From Flavobacteriia bacterium (GTDB lineage Bacteria; Bacteroidota; Bacteroidia; Flavobacteriales_D; Crocinitomicaceae): DNA of 64,000 bases. This document shows positions 26,424 through 34,518 of the stretch, in pieces (position 1 is the stretch's first letter; the number at the start of each line of letters is the position of its first letter). The stretch spans positions 1-64,000 of the forward strand of contig RFQZ01000010.1 in the NCBI GenBank assembly GCA_009924735.1, in the 5' to 3' direction. The position numbers and the translations under genes were made by a program. The notes under the pieces were generated by a model. The model saw nothing but the letters and a program-made list of their open reading frames with translations. It ran no database searches and had not been told where the DNA came from.

Positions 26424-28128
26424 AATCAAAAACCACTGGTTTTTGGGATTGATTTTCTTGCTGGGATGCTGGTTTACCCTCTTTCAGTTTTCTAACCATG
26501 AGCCTTATCCAACGGGGGATGGCATCGAATACATTTTAACCACAGAAGCATGGTTAAACCACGGGTCTCCCGATATTCGCGTCTCGGATTACAACTCCTT
26601 CAAGAAAGATTTTTGTAACCATCAATCTTGGGCTTCAAATTACAAAAGCACTGCGTTTGATGCAATTGAAGCATTCCTTAATCAAAAAAACCAAAAAGAG
26701 TTTGGGGGTTTTTACAGAAATGCTAAAGGAGATGTTTACGGCTATCATTTTCCGTTTTATTCCTTGCTAAACGTCCCCGCGCGAAAACTTTGTGCGCTGA
26801 GAGACGTCCATCCAATGCTCGGATTTACTTACACAAATATTTTCCTTCTGGGGCTGTTTTTATTTGTCGGTTTGTTCCTTTGGAATTCAAGCCTAATGGG
26901 AAAACTCTTCGGTGTGGCTTGCGTTTTTTTTAGTGGGTTGTTTTACTATACAAACTGGACGCACCCAGAATCCTTTACGGCCATTTTCATTGCAATCGCT
27001 TTGATTTTTTGGTGGAATAAACAAATGTATTTAGGCCTTCTCTTTTTGGCCCTTGCTTCCTTGCAGAATCAGCCCTTGGTTTTTTTATTGGGCTGGATGG
27101 CACTCTGCATCTGTATTGATCATCGCTTCCATTGGAAAACCATTCTTAAGGTAGCCGGGGTATGTTCGCTTTTTTTATTTCCCTCATTCTACTTTTTATA
27201 CCTATTCAATACCACAAGCTTAATAAAGGACGCGGGGTATTTAGACCCTCAAAACATCAACTTCCAAAGGGTTTTCGGGTTCTTTTTTGACTTCAACCAA
27301 GGTATGGTTATTGGTTTGGGGTTATTAATGCTCTTTTATGTGCCGCTGTTGGCCGTTCGGTATTACAAAGCAATTAAATTCAAATCTTTCAGCCATTGGG
27401 ATCTTTTACCTTTGGTTATTCTGGCCATGACCCTGATGGTTTCCGCAATGAGCAATTGGAACCATGGCATGGCCATTGTCAATCGTTATTCGGTCTGGAT
27501 TGCCATGCCTCTAATCTTTCATTCGATGAAAATGCTTTTTGAAACCACATCGAAACCTATGTTCATAGGGTTTTGGGCTCCGGTTGTTTTGTCTCAACTT
27601 TTGTTGATAAACATACACCAACCCTATAATCGTTTTGATTGGTCTAATTTAAGCCACATGCCGATTGCAATTTGGTTTTTAGATAACCATGCTGGGTATT
27701 ACAATCCCGACCCTCAAATTTTCATTGGAAGAACCGCTCGACTCTTTAATTTCACCCAACAATCGTCCCCCGTTTTTTACATCTCAACTAAAAACAAGAA
27801 GGTTACCAAAGTTGCCGTTCATCAAAACAACCTAGACACCTTGCGATTTTTTGGTTATCCAGAGACATCATTGCATAAAGCAAAGGTCGTTTACTCGGGA
27901 ACAGAAAAGTGGTATTACATTGATGATTTTGAACAAAAAGCTGCGCTTAGTGGAAAAAAAGTGCTCTCTTTGGTGCGAAAACAGAAGATCGAAGTATTCA
28001 AAAAAGAAATTTTAGAAAACCCTCAATGGATGATCATCGTGAAGGAAAAAGCCAAAAAGGCAGCGATTAAATGGGAGGACCAGGTCTTGCTAGAAGCAGA
28101 ATATTGCTACTATCAGTCGATAAAATAA
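26413..28128 (+). CDS. Polytopic membrane protein, GT-C-like, unknown function
   Basis: A 571-residue membrane protein with a first helix at about 10-27, a long extracytoplasmic loop containing TGDGIEYILTTEAWL and acidic residues, and then around nine to ten further helices. The soluble C-terminal ~130 residues (RTARLFNFTQQ... to YYQSIK) are hydrophilic and charged. An acidic motif in the first outer loop followed by many helices is the layout of GT-C glycosyltransferases using polyprenyl-phosphate sugars. I do not recognise a named family, so this is an inference. It starts inside yqaA (11-base overlap) and ends two bases from a convergent HAD gene belonging to the prenyl-sugar cluster, which supports a glycan role weakly. 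Confidence 0.55.
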   Translation: MLNKIKNHWFLGLIFLLGCWFTLFQFSNHEPYPTGDGIEYILTTEAWLNHGSPDIRVSDYNSFKKDFCNHQSWASNYKSTAFDAIEAFLNQKNQKEFGGFYRNAKGDVYGYHFPFYSLLNVPARKLCALRDVHPMLGFTYTNIFLLGLFLFVGLFLWNSSLMGKLFGVACVFFSGLFYYTNWTHPESFTAIFIAIALIFWWNKQMYLGLLFLALASLQNQPLVFLLGWMALCICIDHRFHWKTILKVAGVCSLFLFPSFYFLYLFNTTSLIKDAGYLDPQNINFQRVFGFFFDFNQGMVIGLGLLMLFYVPLLAVRYYKAIKFKSFSHWDLLPLVILAMTLMVSAMSNWNHGMAIVNRYSVWIAMPLIFHSMKMLFETTSKPMFIGFWAPVVLSQLLLINIHQPYNRFDWSNLSHMPIAIWFLDNHAGYYNPDPQIFIGRTARLFNFTQQSSPVFYISTKNKKVTKVAVHQNNLDTLRFFGYPETSLHKAKVVYSGTEKWYYIDDFEQKAALSGKKVLSLVRKQKIEVFKKEILENPQWMIIVKEKAKKAAIKWEDQVLLEAEYCYYQSIK

Positions 28129-28130
28129 GC

Positions 28131-28730
28131 TCATATCTGTGTGATTGTATCCCCTTCGATAAAATAGCCAAGGCTTGCCGACTTTAACAGGGGTAGGTCA
28201 TCTAAGTTATCAGAGTAGGCAGCACGCAGCGCGTATGACTCAAAATGTGAAGTGAGTCGCTTGATTTTTATTTCGCCCCTACAATTTTCATGAATTTGAT
28301 AGCGTAATTTGCTAGGAATGAGTTCCGTTCCAAGCAGCACATCGGCACCTAGCAGTGAGACGACGGGTTCTAAAAAAAGGGATGGAGAGGCACTCACGAT
28401 GGCAAGTATAACCCCCTCTTGCTTCCAACGAGAAAATTCATCCACTACGTTCGAATTGAACTTTCTTTTACCTGCCCAAAACAAATGTGCAATGCGCAGG
28501 ACCTCTGATTGAGAATCAGAATGAAGGAAACCAATAAAAAGGGATTTGAAACGGGTGGTGGAAATCACCCCCATTTTCCAAACAAGAAATCCAAAACACT
28601 GTAAAAAAACAAACCAAATGCGAAGGGGTTTTTTACGGTAATAAAAAAGACAGAAATCAAAGAGAGAGTCGCCAGCGTAGAGGGTGCCATCAAAGTCAAA
28701 TACGACCACATTCTTGGCTTCAACAGACAT
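28131..28730 (-). CDS. HAD-IB family phosphatase (candidate polyprenyl-phosphoribose phosphatase)
   Basis: Haloacid dehalogenase-type phosphatase, 199 residues, SerB-like subfamily IB. Motif I is VVVFDFDGTLYAGD with nucleophile D11 and acid D13, motif II is IVSASPS, the motif III lysine lies in EIKIKRL, and motif IV is YSDNLDDLPLL. There is no signal peptide, so it is cytosolic. I use ATG 28730, just before the motif I strand; the track start adds 32 residues that overlap the upstream gene. It overlaps the UbiA-type phosphoribosyltransferase gene by 11 bases, so the substrate is probably the 5-phosphate of decaprenylphosphoryl-ribose, the step after DPPR synthesis. This follows from context alone; a generic serine-phosphatase role is possible. 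Confidence 0.82.
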   Translation of the reverse strand: MSVEAKNVVVFDFDGTLYAGDSLFDFCLFYYRKKPLRIWFVFLQCFGFLVWKMGVISTTRFKSLFIGFLHSDSQSEVLRIAHLFWAGKRKFNSNVVDEFSRWKQEGVILAIVSASPSLFLEPVVSLLGADVLLGTELIPSKLRYQIHENCRGEIKIKRLTSHFESYALRAAYSDNLDDLPLLKSASLGYFIEGDTITQI

Positions 28731-29601
28731 AAATCGCGACAAATAAATAAACAAGCCAGCCCGCAATCGTTCCTTGAATAAACCGGTCCTTGTACAAAAT
28801 GGTTGTCGGATCGCCTTCTCCGTCATAAGCTTTTAACTCGCTAATTTGTATAAAGCGCAGGACTCCTAGAAACACAAAAAGGGTACTGTAAATCAAACGA
28901 TTGGTGTGGAGGGTGTCAATCACCTTTGGGTCTATGGAATAAAGTAAATATGCCGTAATCGTAACAGTAGCAGAGATATAAACCAACATGTTTAAAAACG
29001 GAATTGAGTAGCTTGCAAGAACCTTTCGATGCTCAACCGCCTTTTTTTCAAGCATTTGTAATTCAGACTTCCGCTTCACCGAAACCATCAGAAACGACAA
29101 GAAAAAGGTCACCACTAAAATCCAATTGGAAGGCGTGACGCCAATAACAAAACAACCGGCAAGTACCCGCAGTACAAAATTGATAGCAACCACCATTAAC
29201 TCGATTAATGAAACTTGTTTTAACCCAAAAGAATAAGCCAGGTTCAGTAAAAAATAACCAGAAAAAATCCCCATAAACCCAAGGGGTAAACCACTGACAT
29301 ACGAGAGAATAAATGCACTGGCCAAACACAAGACACCAATGAAAACCGCCAGCTTTTTTGATATTTTCCCACTGGCTATGGGACGGTGTTTTTTTCGTGG
29401 ATGCAATGCATCTGAAGCCGCGTCCATGCAATCATTTAAAATGTAAACAGAAGAACTGGTAAGGCAAAAAACAACCACACCTAACAAAGCTTGTATTACA
29501 GAATTTAGGTCCGTTAGTTTGAAGGAGAAAAACAAAGGCAACAGGATGAAACCATTTTTAACCCAACTTTTGACCCTTAATAATTGTGTAAAGGTTTTCA
29601 T
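28720..29601 (-). CDS. UbiA-family decaprenyl-phosphate phosphoribosyltransferase (DPPR synthase-like)
   Basis: Membrane-embedded prenyltransferase, 293 residues with about eight or nine helices. The first Asp-rich motif NDCMDAASDALHP (56-68) is followed by RKKHRPIASG, and the second region reads DGEGDPTTILYKDRF. These features mark the DPPR synthase branch, known from mycobacterial Rv3806c, which transfers phosphoribose from PRPP to decaprenyl phosphate. Ordinary UbiA (quinone) enzymes lack the second motif. The product feeds polyprenyl-phosphate pentose donors for GT-C enzymes. It starts in an ATGA overlap with the GT-C-like gene upstream and overlaps the HAD gene downstream. The track start is nine codons too early; ATG 29601 is preferred for the ATGA coupling. 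Confidence 0.85.
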   Translation of the reverse strand: MKTFTQLLRVKSWVKNGFILLPLFFSFKLTDLNSVIQALLGVVVFCLTSSSVYILNDCMDAASDALHPRKKHRPIASGKISKKLAVFIGVLCLASAFILSYVSGLPLGFMGIFSGYFLLNLAYSFGLKQVSLIELMVVAINFVLRVLAGCFVIGVTPSNWILVVTFFLSFLMVSVKRKSELQMLEKKAVEHRKVLASYSIPFLNMLVYISATVTITAYLLYSIDPKVIDTLHTNRLIYSTLFVFLGVLRFIQISELKAYDGEGDPTTILYKDRFIQGTIAGWLVYLFVAIYVC

Positions 29602-31265
29602 TCTTTTTTGGGGATTACGTATTGCCAATTTGTGCAGTCGTCCCCTGCAAATTTAACCAAGCTATCTTTCGCATCCAATTGATAAACAGGCGAGATGTGA
29701 AATGATTTCAATTTTACTTCGAAAGATTGCATCCAACCCCGACGGATTTTTACCTTTTGATGAGAAAGGGATCGTAAGTCTTTTGTCAACCACTCGTTTT
29801 TCTCTCGAACCCACTGCAGGTTTTTGTATACAACGACGGTTTCGTTAAATATAAAACAGAGGGTAAACAGCACTGTAAAACCCTGAAGAATGCGGTTTTT
29901 GCGCGTGAACATTTCCAAACAGACCAAACCAAAAACCAACATGAGTTGAGGGGCATAGCGAAAATTCCAAAACTCAGGCTGTATAACCATGGTTGCTATG
30001 ACAAGAAAAAAAGCGCCAATGGACCAAGGTTTTTTATTTTTCCAGAAAAAGAGCAGTAAAAACCCAAAGAAAAACAACCACAACTCAGCTCCATACGGAC
30101 CAAGGGGGCTCATTGCAACGGGTTGATGGTTTCTGTAATAATCCCAGTTTTCTTTGCTGTGGTATAGGTTAAAAAGGGGTTTGGCAATGGCGTTGTGGGT
30201 ATGGTCAGTGTACATCGGAATGGCTTGATGCGCAGCATAGAACTTTTCAAAACGGTTCATTTTGAAGAAATTACCAGCATATTGTACCTCAGAAATGGAT
30301 TTCCCCTCGTTGTTTTTCCCCATCAAAGGAAAGAAGGGATGTCCTTTTTCTACAACATTTCGCACATATGTAGGGTATCCGAGCATCCCCACGCCAACGA
30401 ATAAAACAATCACCCACCCAACCACGTAGGGCTTGATAAAGGTTCGTTTGCGCAAGAGGAGGTATAAAAAAACACCAAAGATGAACAGCCCGGCATAAAC
30501 CAATGCAGTGAATTTTAGGTTAATTAAAAAGATAAAACACGCACCCAAAACAATCCAAGAATGTTTTTGACGAGGGTCCATAACCAGCTGAATCAAAAGG
30601 AGAAAAAACAAAAACAGAAAACTCCCAACGAGTCCATCTACATAGAAACTAAACCATTGACCTGAAATAACAGGCGATAAGGCAAGCATCATGACCACCA
30701 ATACACACTGAAACCAAGCAATATTGTACCACCGACGCAGTAAAGGGATTGCCATGAACACCCATGCAAAAAAAGCAATGAAGTGAATCGCTTTTCCTGT
30801 TTCAAGGTTGTGGGTAAGCTTGTAGACAATCGCAGAAACCATCCAAGATGCTTTGGGATAATGGTTTACATAATTGGCATTTAACCCCGAAACCTCTGCG
30901 TTTTTCAGCAAAGGATCATAAAAAGGATTCCAGCCACGGTCTAAAAACAAGATGGCGTCTTGGTGATACCATTGTCCGTCAAAAGAACAATCAAAATACA
31001 ACGAGGACAATTGCAAACAAAGAAAAACAAGAGCAATCGAAAATCCGACAACGAAGAGTATCCAACGATAGTTTCTATCGGCTTTTTTATCCAGAAAAAA
31101 CAAGATAAAGGTTGCAGACAGAATGGCTAAGTAGAAATACACTTGATGGATTGGAAATCCCATTAAAAAGCCTACATTTCCTAGGGCAAACATTGAAAAA
31201 AGAAAAAGCAACAAAAAGGAACCAATTCCGTAAAGCGTTTTGGAAAAAGGGATGGTTGCTGACAT
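29598..31265 (-). CDS. Polytopic GT-C-like glycosyltransferase candidate
   Basis: A 555-residue inner-membrane protein with about 12 predicted helices. The first large outer loop holds an acidic/aromatic patch (FDCSFDGQWYHQDAILFL), and the short C-terminal domain is soluble. This is the topology of GT-C glycosyltransferases, whose catalytic acidic residue lies in the first loop, but I cannot name a family. The stop codon overlaps the DPPR synthase start by four bases, so the two are coupled and probably act in one pathway: the synthase makes the polyprenyl pentose, this protein would use it. The gene is divergent from porZ, sharing about 100 bases of promoter DNA. A TAACTTCG box (31273 region, minus strand) may be its -7 element. 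Confidence 0.6.
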   Translation of the reverse strand: MSATIPFSKTLYGIGSFLLLFLFSMFALGNVGFLMGFPIHQVYFYLAILSATFILFFLDKKADRNYRWILFVVGFSIALVFLCLQLSSLYFDCSFDGQWYHQDAILFLDRGWNPFYDPLLKNAEVSGLNANYVNHYPKASWMVSAIVYKLTHNLETGKAIHFIAFFAWVFMAIPLLRRWYNIAWFQCVLVVMMLALSPVISGQWFSFYVDGLVGSFLFLFFLLLIQLVMDPRQKHSWIVLGACFIFLINLKFTALVYAGLFIFGVFLYLLLRKRTFIKPYVVGWVIVLFVGVGMLGYPTYVRNVVEKGHPFFPLMGKNNEGKSISEVQYAGNFFKMNRFEKFYAAHQAIPMYTDHTHNAIAKPLFNLYHSKENWDYYRNHQPVAMSPLGPYGAELWLFFFGFLLLFFWKNKKPWSIGAFFLVIATMVIQPEFWNFRYAPQLMLVFGLVCLEMFTRKNRILQGFTVLFTLCFIFNETVVVYKNLQWVREKNEWLTKDLRSLSHQKVKIRRGWMQSFEVKLKSFHISPVYQLDAKDSLVKFAGDDCTNWQYVIPKKE

Positions 31266-31366
31266 TGGAAACCGAAGTTAAGGGCTTTTTAAAGAACATT
31301 TATGTTAAAAGTGTTTCATATCATCCCATTTGCGAATATTTTTACATTCAAATCGTTACGAAATTG

Positions 31367-33694
31367 TTGAAAAAACTACTCTTATTTCTCGCCATTGTTA
31401 GCGTGTCAATCTCCATGACTGCGCAAATTCAAACGGGTTCGTGGCGGCTACATGTAGCCACAATGCGGGCAATTGATGTGGCAAAAAATGACGAATTCAT
31501 TTTTACAGCCTATGAAAATGGGTTAATGAAATACCATATCGATTCGAAAGAAAAAAAGTTATTGACTGTTATCAATGGGATTTCAGACATCTTCATTTCA
31601 AAAATCTTTTACGACACACTGACTGAAGCCTTGTTTATTGGGTATAAAAATGGCAACATTGACAAATTGATAAATGACAAAGTCATCAACATTCCAGCAA
31701 TTAAGATGGCCGCCATTTCAGGCTCAAAATGCATTAATAGATTTTACAGAACCGCTAAAGGCCTATATATAGCTACAGATTTTGGGTTGGTTTTGTTAAA
31801 TCCTGAAAAGGAAGAAATCATAGATACGTATTACCCAACCAACGCATTGGAAGGGGTGGTTGATTTAGAAGTAAAAGATGGAATCATCTATGCATTAACA
31901 CCCACAATGATGCTTTTCGCACCTGAGAACTCCGCGCTGTTGCCCGCACCTGAAACCTGGTTGCAAGACCATAGGGTTCCTCCTTTTGCTTTTGGGAAAT
32001 ATGCCGCCATAGAACAAGCCAGCGACACTTTGTTTGTTTTGGCAAAATCTACTGCATTTGGTACTGATTCTGTATATAAGCTCCTCCCTACTGAGCCGGT
32101 GTTTTTTTCCAATTATCCAAGCGATTTGGAAATTAGTAACTTAACCAATCACAATGGATACATCGACGTCCTGGCCGACGGAGCCCTTTTAACCTATAAT
32201 GTTTCAGGCCAAGTGGTTGAAAGCGCCCTTTCCTTCTATTTGGGTTTTTATTTTCGGCCCAATCAAATGGTCATCGCAAACCAATCAAAATGGGTAGCGG
32301 ATGATCTAGGGGGACTGTTCCGGGTGATTGAAAATTTTTCATATCAAAAAATAAATTACCCAGGACCACCAAGCAATGACAGCTATGCGTTGGATTGGCA
32401 AAAAGGGAAATTGGCTGTTGCAAGTGGAAGACTTGAATTTAAAAGCCCTGGTTTTTTGAAAAACGGATACTACATCTTGGAAGATGAAAACTGGATTTAT
32501 GGAAACAACATGACCATTCCCCAATGGCAAGGCATTGATATACACGATTTTATTGACGTATCTATTAATCCTAAGAACCCTGACGAATTCGCGGTTTCTA
32601 CCTATTCGGCCTATCCCGTTTCTGTTTTGAATGCCAAGGAAAACACCTGTACAGTGTACGATAATTCAAACTCATTTCTACAACCCTCATTGGCAGGGAA
32701 TGGCTGGTACTTAGCCTCAGATGTTTGTTATGATGGAAAAGGAAACTTATGGGTGCTTAATGGTTGGACCGACCGCCCCCTGGTAGTTAAAACGTCAGAA
32801 AATGTTTGGTGGGCTTATGATTGTGGGACATCGGCCAGGAACAAATACACAACAAAAATGACATTGGACCAAAACAACAATGTTTGGTTTGCAACAGAAA
32901 CAAGTGGCCTTTTTGGCTATAACTATGGAGGAACCTTTGACAACCTTGGAGATGATAAGATGGTTAATATTTCATCTGCTGAGCTTAATAGTATTGATAT
33001 AAACTCTTCCAATATTACAGCCATTGCCGTTGATTTGGACAATAAAATTTGGATAGGCACCGATGCTGGGTTTGCCGTTTTATACAATCCGTCCGCAGCG
33101 TTTGATGCATTAGCAGGAGAATATAACCCACAACGAATAAAAGTTAATTTCGAAGGAAATGTTGAATACGTGTTAGGCAGCACCCATATTACAGACATTG
33201 AAGTGGATGGAGGCAACCGAAAATGGATAGCCACTGCGAGTGCGGGAATTGTTTTACTTTCTCCGGATGGTTCAGAAGTCATCCAACAGCTTACCACTGA
33301 AAACTCACCACTGCTTTCAAACAATGTGTATGACCTTAAGTTAAATCACGACACCGGAGAGCTTTTTATCATTACAGACAAAGGGCTTGTTTCTTATAGA
33401 ACAGATGCCACGATGGAAGACCCTAATTATGCCACGACGAAGGTTTTTCCAAATCCCGTACGACCTAATTATGAAGGGGTTATTACCATACAAGGCATCC
33501 GTTATGATTCCGATGTAAAAGTAACCGATGCAGCAGGAAATTTGGTTTACAAAACAACCTCCAACGGCGGAACGGCCACATGGGATGGGAAAAACCTGAA
33601 TGGCACGAAGGTGACTTCAGGCGTTTACCTTATTTGGACGGCAAACAACCTTGGGACGGCGAACAAAGTAGGAAAGGTTGTTGTTGTTAATTAA
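31367..33694 (+). CDS. porZ: PorZ-like type IX secretion beta-propeller protein
   Basis: Surface protein resembling PorZ, which with PorU, PorV and PorQ forms the T9SS attachment complex that links cargo to anionic lipopolysaccharide. From a TTG start at 31367 (MKKLLLFLAIVSVSISMTAQ, a good signal peptide) the protein has 775 residues, the usual PorZ length. Features: GSWRLHVATMRAIDVAKND start, many propeller blade strands (LYIATDFGLVLLN, NIWIGTDAGFAVL-like), and a C-terminal VFPNPVRPNYEGVITIQGI domain ending KVVVVN of the sorting type. No in-frame ATG exists between the divergent gene and this position, so a TTG (31364 or 31367) is needed. The 85 extra residues in the track are translation of upstream DNA. 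Confidence 0.75.
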   Translation: MKKLLLFLAIVSVSISMTAQIQTGSWRLHVATMRAIDVAKNDEFIFTAYENGLMKYHIDSKEKKLLTVINGISDIFISKIFYDTLTEALFIGYKNGNIDKLINDKVINIPAIKMAAISGSKCINRFYRTAKGLYIATDFGLVLLNPEKEEIIDTYYPTNALEGVVDLEVKDGIIYALTPTMMLFAPENSALLPAPETWLQDHRVPPFAFGKYAAIEQASDTLFVLAKSTAFGTDSVYKLLPTEPVFFSNYPSDLEISNLTNHNGYIDVLADGALLTYNVSGQVVESALSFYLGFYFRPNQMVIANQSKWVADDLGGLFRVIENFSYQKINYPGPPSNDSYALDWQKGKLAVASGRLEFKSPGFLKNGYYILEDENWIYGNNMTIPQWQGIDIHDFIDVSINPKNPDEFAVSTYSAYPVSVLNAKENTCTVYDNSNSFLQPSLAGNGWYLASDVCYDGKGNLWVLNGWTDRPLVVKTSENVWWAYDCGTSARNKYTTKMTLDQNNNVWFATETSGLFGYNYGGTFDNLGDDKMVNISSAELNSIDINSSNITAIAVDLDNKIWIGTDAGFAVLYNPSAAFDALAGEYNPQRIKVNFEGNVEYVLGSTHITDIEVDGGNRKWIATASAGIVLLSPDGSEVIQQLTTENSPLLSNNVYDLKLNHDTGELFIITDKGLVSYRTDATMEDPNYATTKVFPNPVRPNYEGVITIQGIRYDSDVKVTDAAGNLVYKTTSNGGTATWDGKNLNGTKVTSGVYLIWTANNLGTANKVGKVVVVN

Positions 33695-33725
33695 AAAGAA
33701 AATCTACTTTTCTGCATTCCTTTCT

Positions 33726-33733
33726 TATTTTTG
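33726..33733 (+). promoter_or_regulatory. Promoter -7 element TATTTTTG
   Basis: Perfect TAnnTTTG match followed by TA, ending 12 bases before the ATG of the bacilliredoxin gene. No clear -33 TTTG at 17-19 bases. It lies in the short gap after porZ and would give a very short leader. Confidence 0.5.
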
Positions 33734-33745
33734 TAAAAAAAAACT

Positions 33746-34162
33746 ATGTATCCTTTAGAACTTGTACAACCAATGAAAAACGACCTAATTCAGGTTGGAT
33801 TCAAAGAATTATTGAACGGAAAAGAGGTGGTTGATGCCATTTCTTCCTCGAAAGGAACCATGATTCTGGTGGTGAATTCTGTATGCGGTTGCGCTGCAGG
33901 AAACATGCGTCCCGGGGTTAAAAAATCATTGACCCATACCACCATTCCCAATGAGATGTATACCGTTTTTGCCGGCGTAGACGCTGAAGCCGTAAACCAA
34001 GCTCGACAATACTTTTTACCTTATCCTCCTTCCTCTCCTTGCATCGCCATCTTTCACGACGGTGCTTTGGTTCATTTTCTAGAAAGACACCACATTGAAG
34101 GGGCAACTGCAGATATGATTGCAGATAATTTAAGGGCGGCATACGACGAGTTTTGCAAATGA
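33746..34162 (+). CDS. BrxA/BrxB family bacilliredoxin
   Basis: Small thiol protein (138 residues) of the BrxA/YphP (DUF1094) family with the CGC active-site motif in VNSVCGCAAGNMRPG. Bacilliredoxins remove bacillithiol from protein cysteines in Firmicutes. Flavobacterial homologues are known by sequence, but which low-molecular-weight thiol they serve here cannot be said. The C-terminal HHIEG and AIFHDGALVHFLERHH strands are typical. The start codon lies just after a strong promoter box. The stop overlaps the next start (ATGA) with an ArsC/Spx-like CxxC protein, making a two-gene thiol operon. Confidence 0.9.
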   Translation: MYPLELVQPMKNDLIQVGFKELLNGKEVVDAISSSKGTMILVVNSVCGCAAGNMRPGVKKSLTHTTIPNEMYTVFAGVDAEAVNQARQYFLPYPPSSPCIAIFHDGALVHFLERHHIEGATADMIADNLRAAYDEFCK

Positions 34163-34518
34163 AAAAACTATTCTACTTAAGCACGTGCTCAACCTGTCTA
34201 AAAATTATTAAAGACATTGAGTTTCCTGTTGACATAGAAAAAATAGATATTAGAAACAATCCCATAGACGAGGCTTCTCTAGCCGTTTTGTTTGAACACA
34301 CACAATCCTATGAAAGTTTGTTTTCAAAAAAGGCGCGGAAGTTTCAAGATCCAAACCTTAAAGAAAAGATTCAATCAGATGTCGATTACAAAGGATTGTT
34401 GACAACAGAATACACTTTTTTAAAGCGCCCGGTGGTAATCTATGAAGATTTTATAAGCGTGGGAAGTGAGAAGGCAACCGTAGAAAAGTTAGCCGCTAAG
34501 TTCAACGGATTGGTTTAG
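34159..34518 (+). CDS. ArsC/Spx-family thioredoxin-like protein
   Basis: Thioredoxin-fold protein of 119 residues in the arsenate reductase/Spx (YffB-like) family. The active-site CSTC lies at residues 10-13 and the family-typical FLKRPVVIYED segment is at the C-terminal half. I start at the ATG that overlaps the bacilliredoxin stop (ATGA); the track adds two codons before it. Spx-type transcription control requires RNA polymerase binding and is Firmicute-specific; the flavobacterial group is usually annotated as glutaredoxin-like arsenate reductase, so I only claim the fold. It forms a redox operon with the upstream gene. The 3' end overlaps the convergent flippase by 17 bases. Confidence 0.8.
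   Translation: MKKLFYLSTCSTCLKIIKDIEFPVDIEKIDIRNNPIDEASLAVLFEHTQSYESLFSKKARKFQDPNLKEKIQSDVDYKGLLTTEYTFLKRPVVIYEDFISVGSEKATVEKLAAKFNGLV

Noticed and set aside
31112-31366. N-terminal 85 residues of the track ORF for porZ
   Set aside because: They translate the divergent gene's start and the intergenic DNA; a clean signal peptide begins at the TTG.
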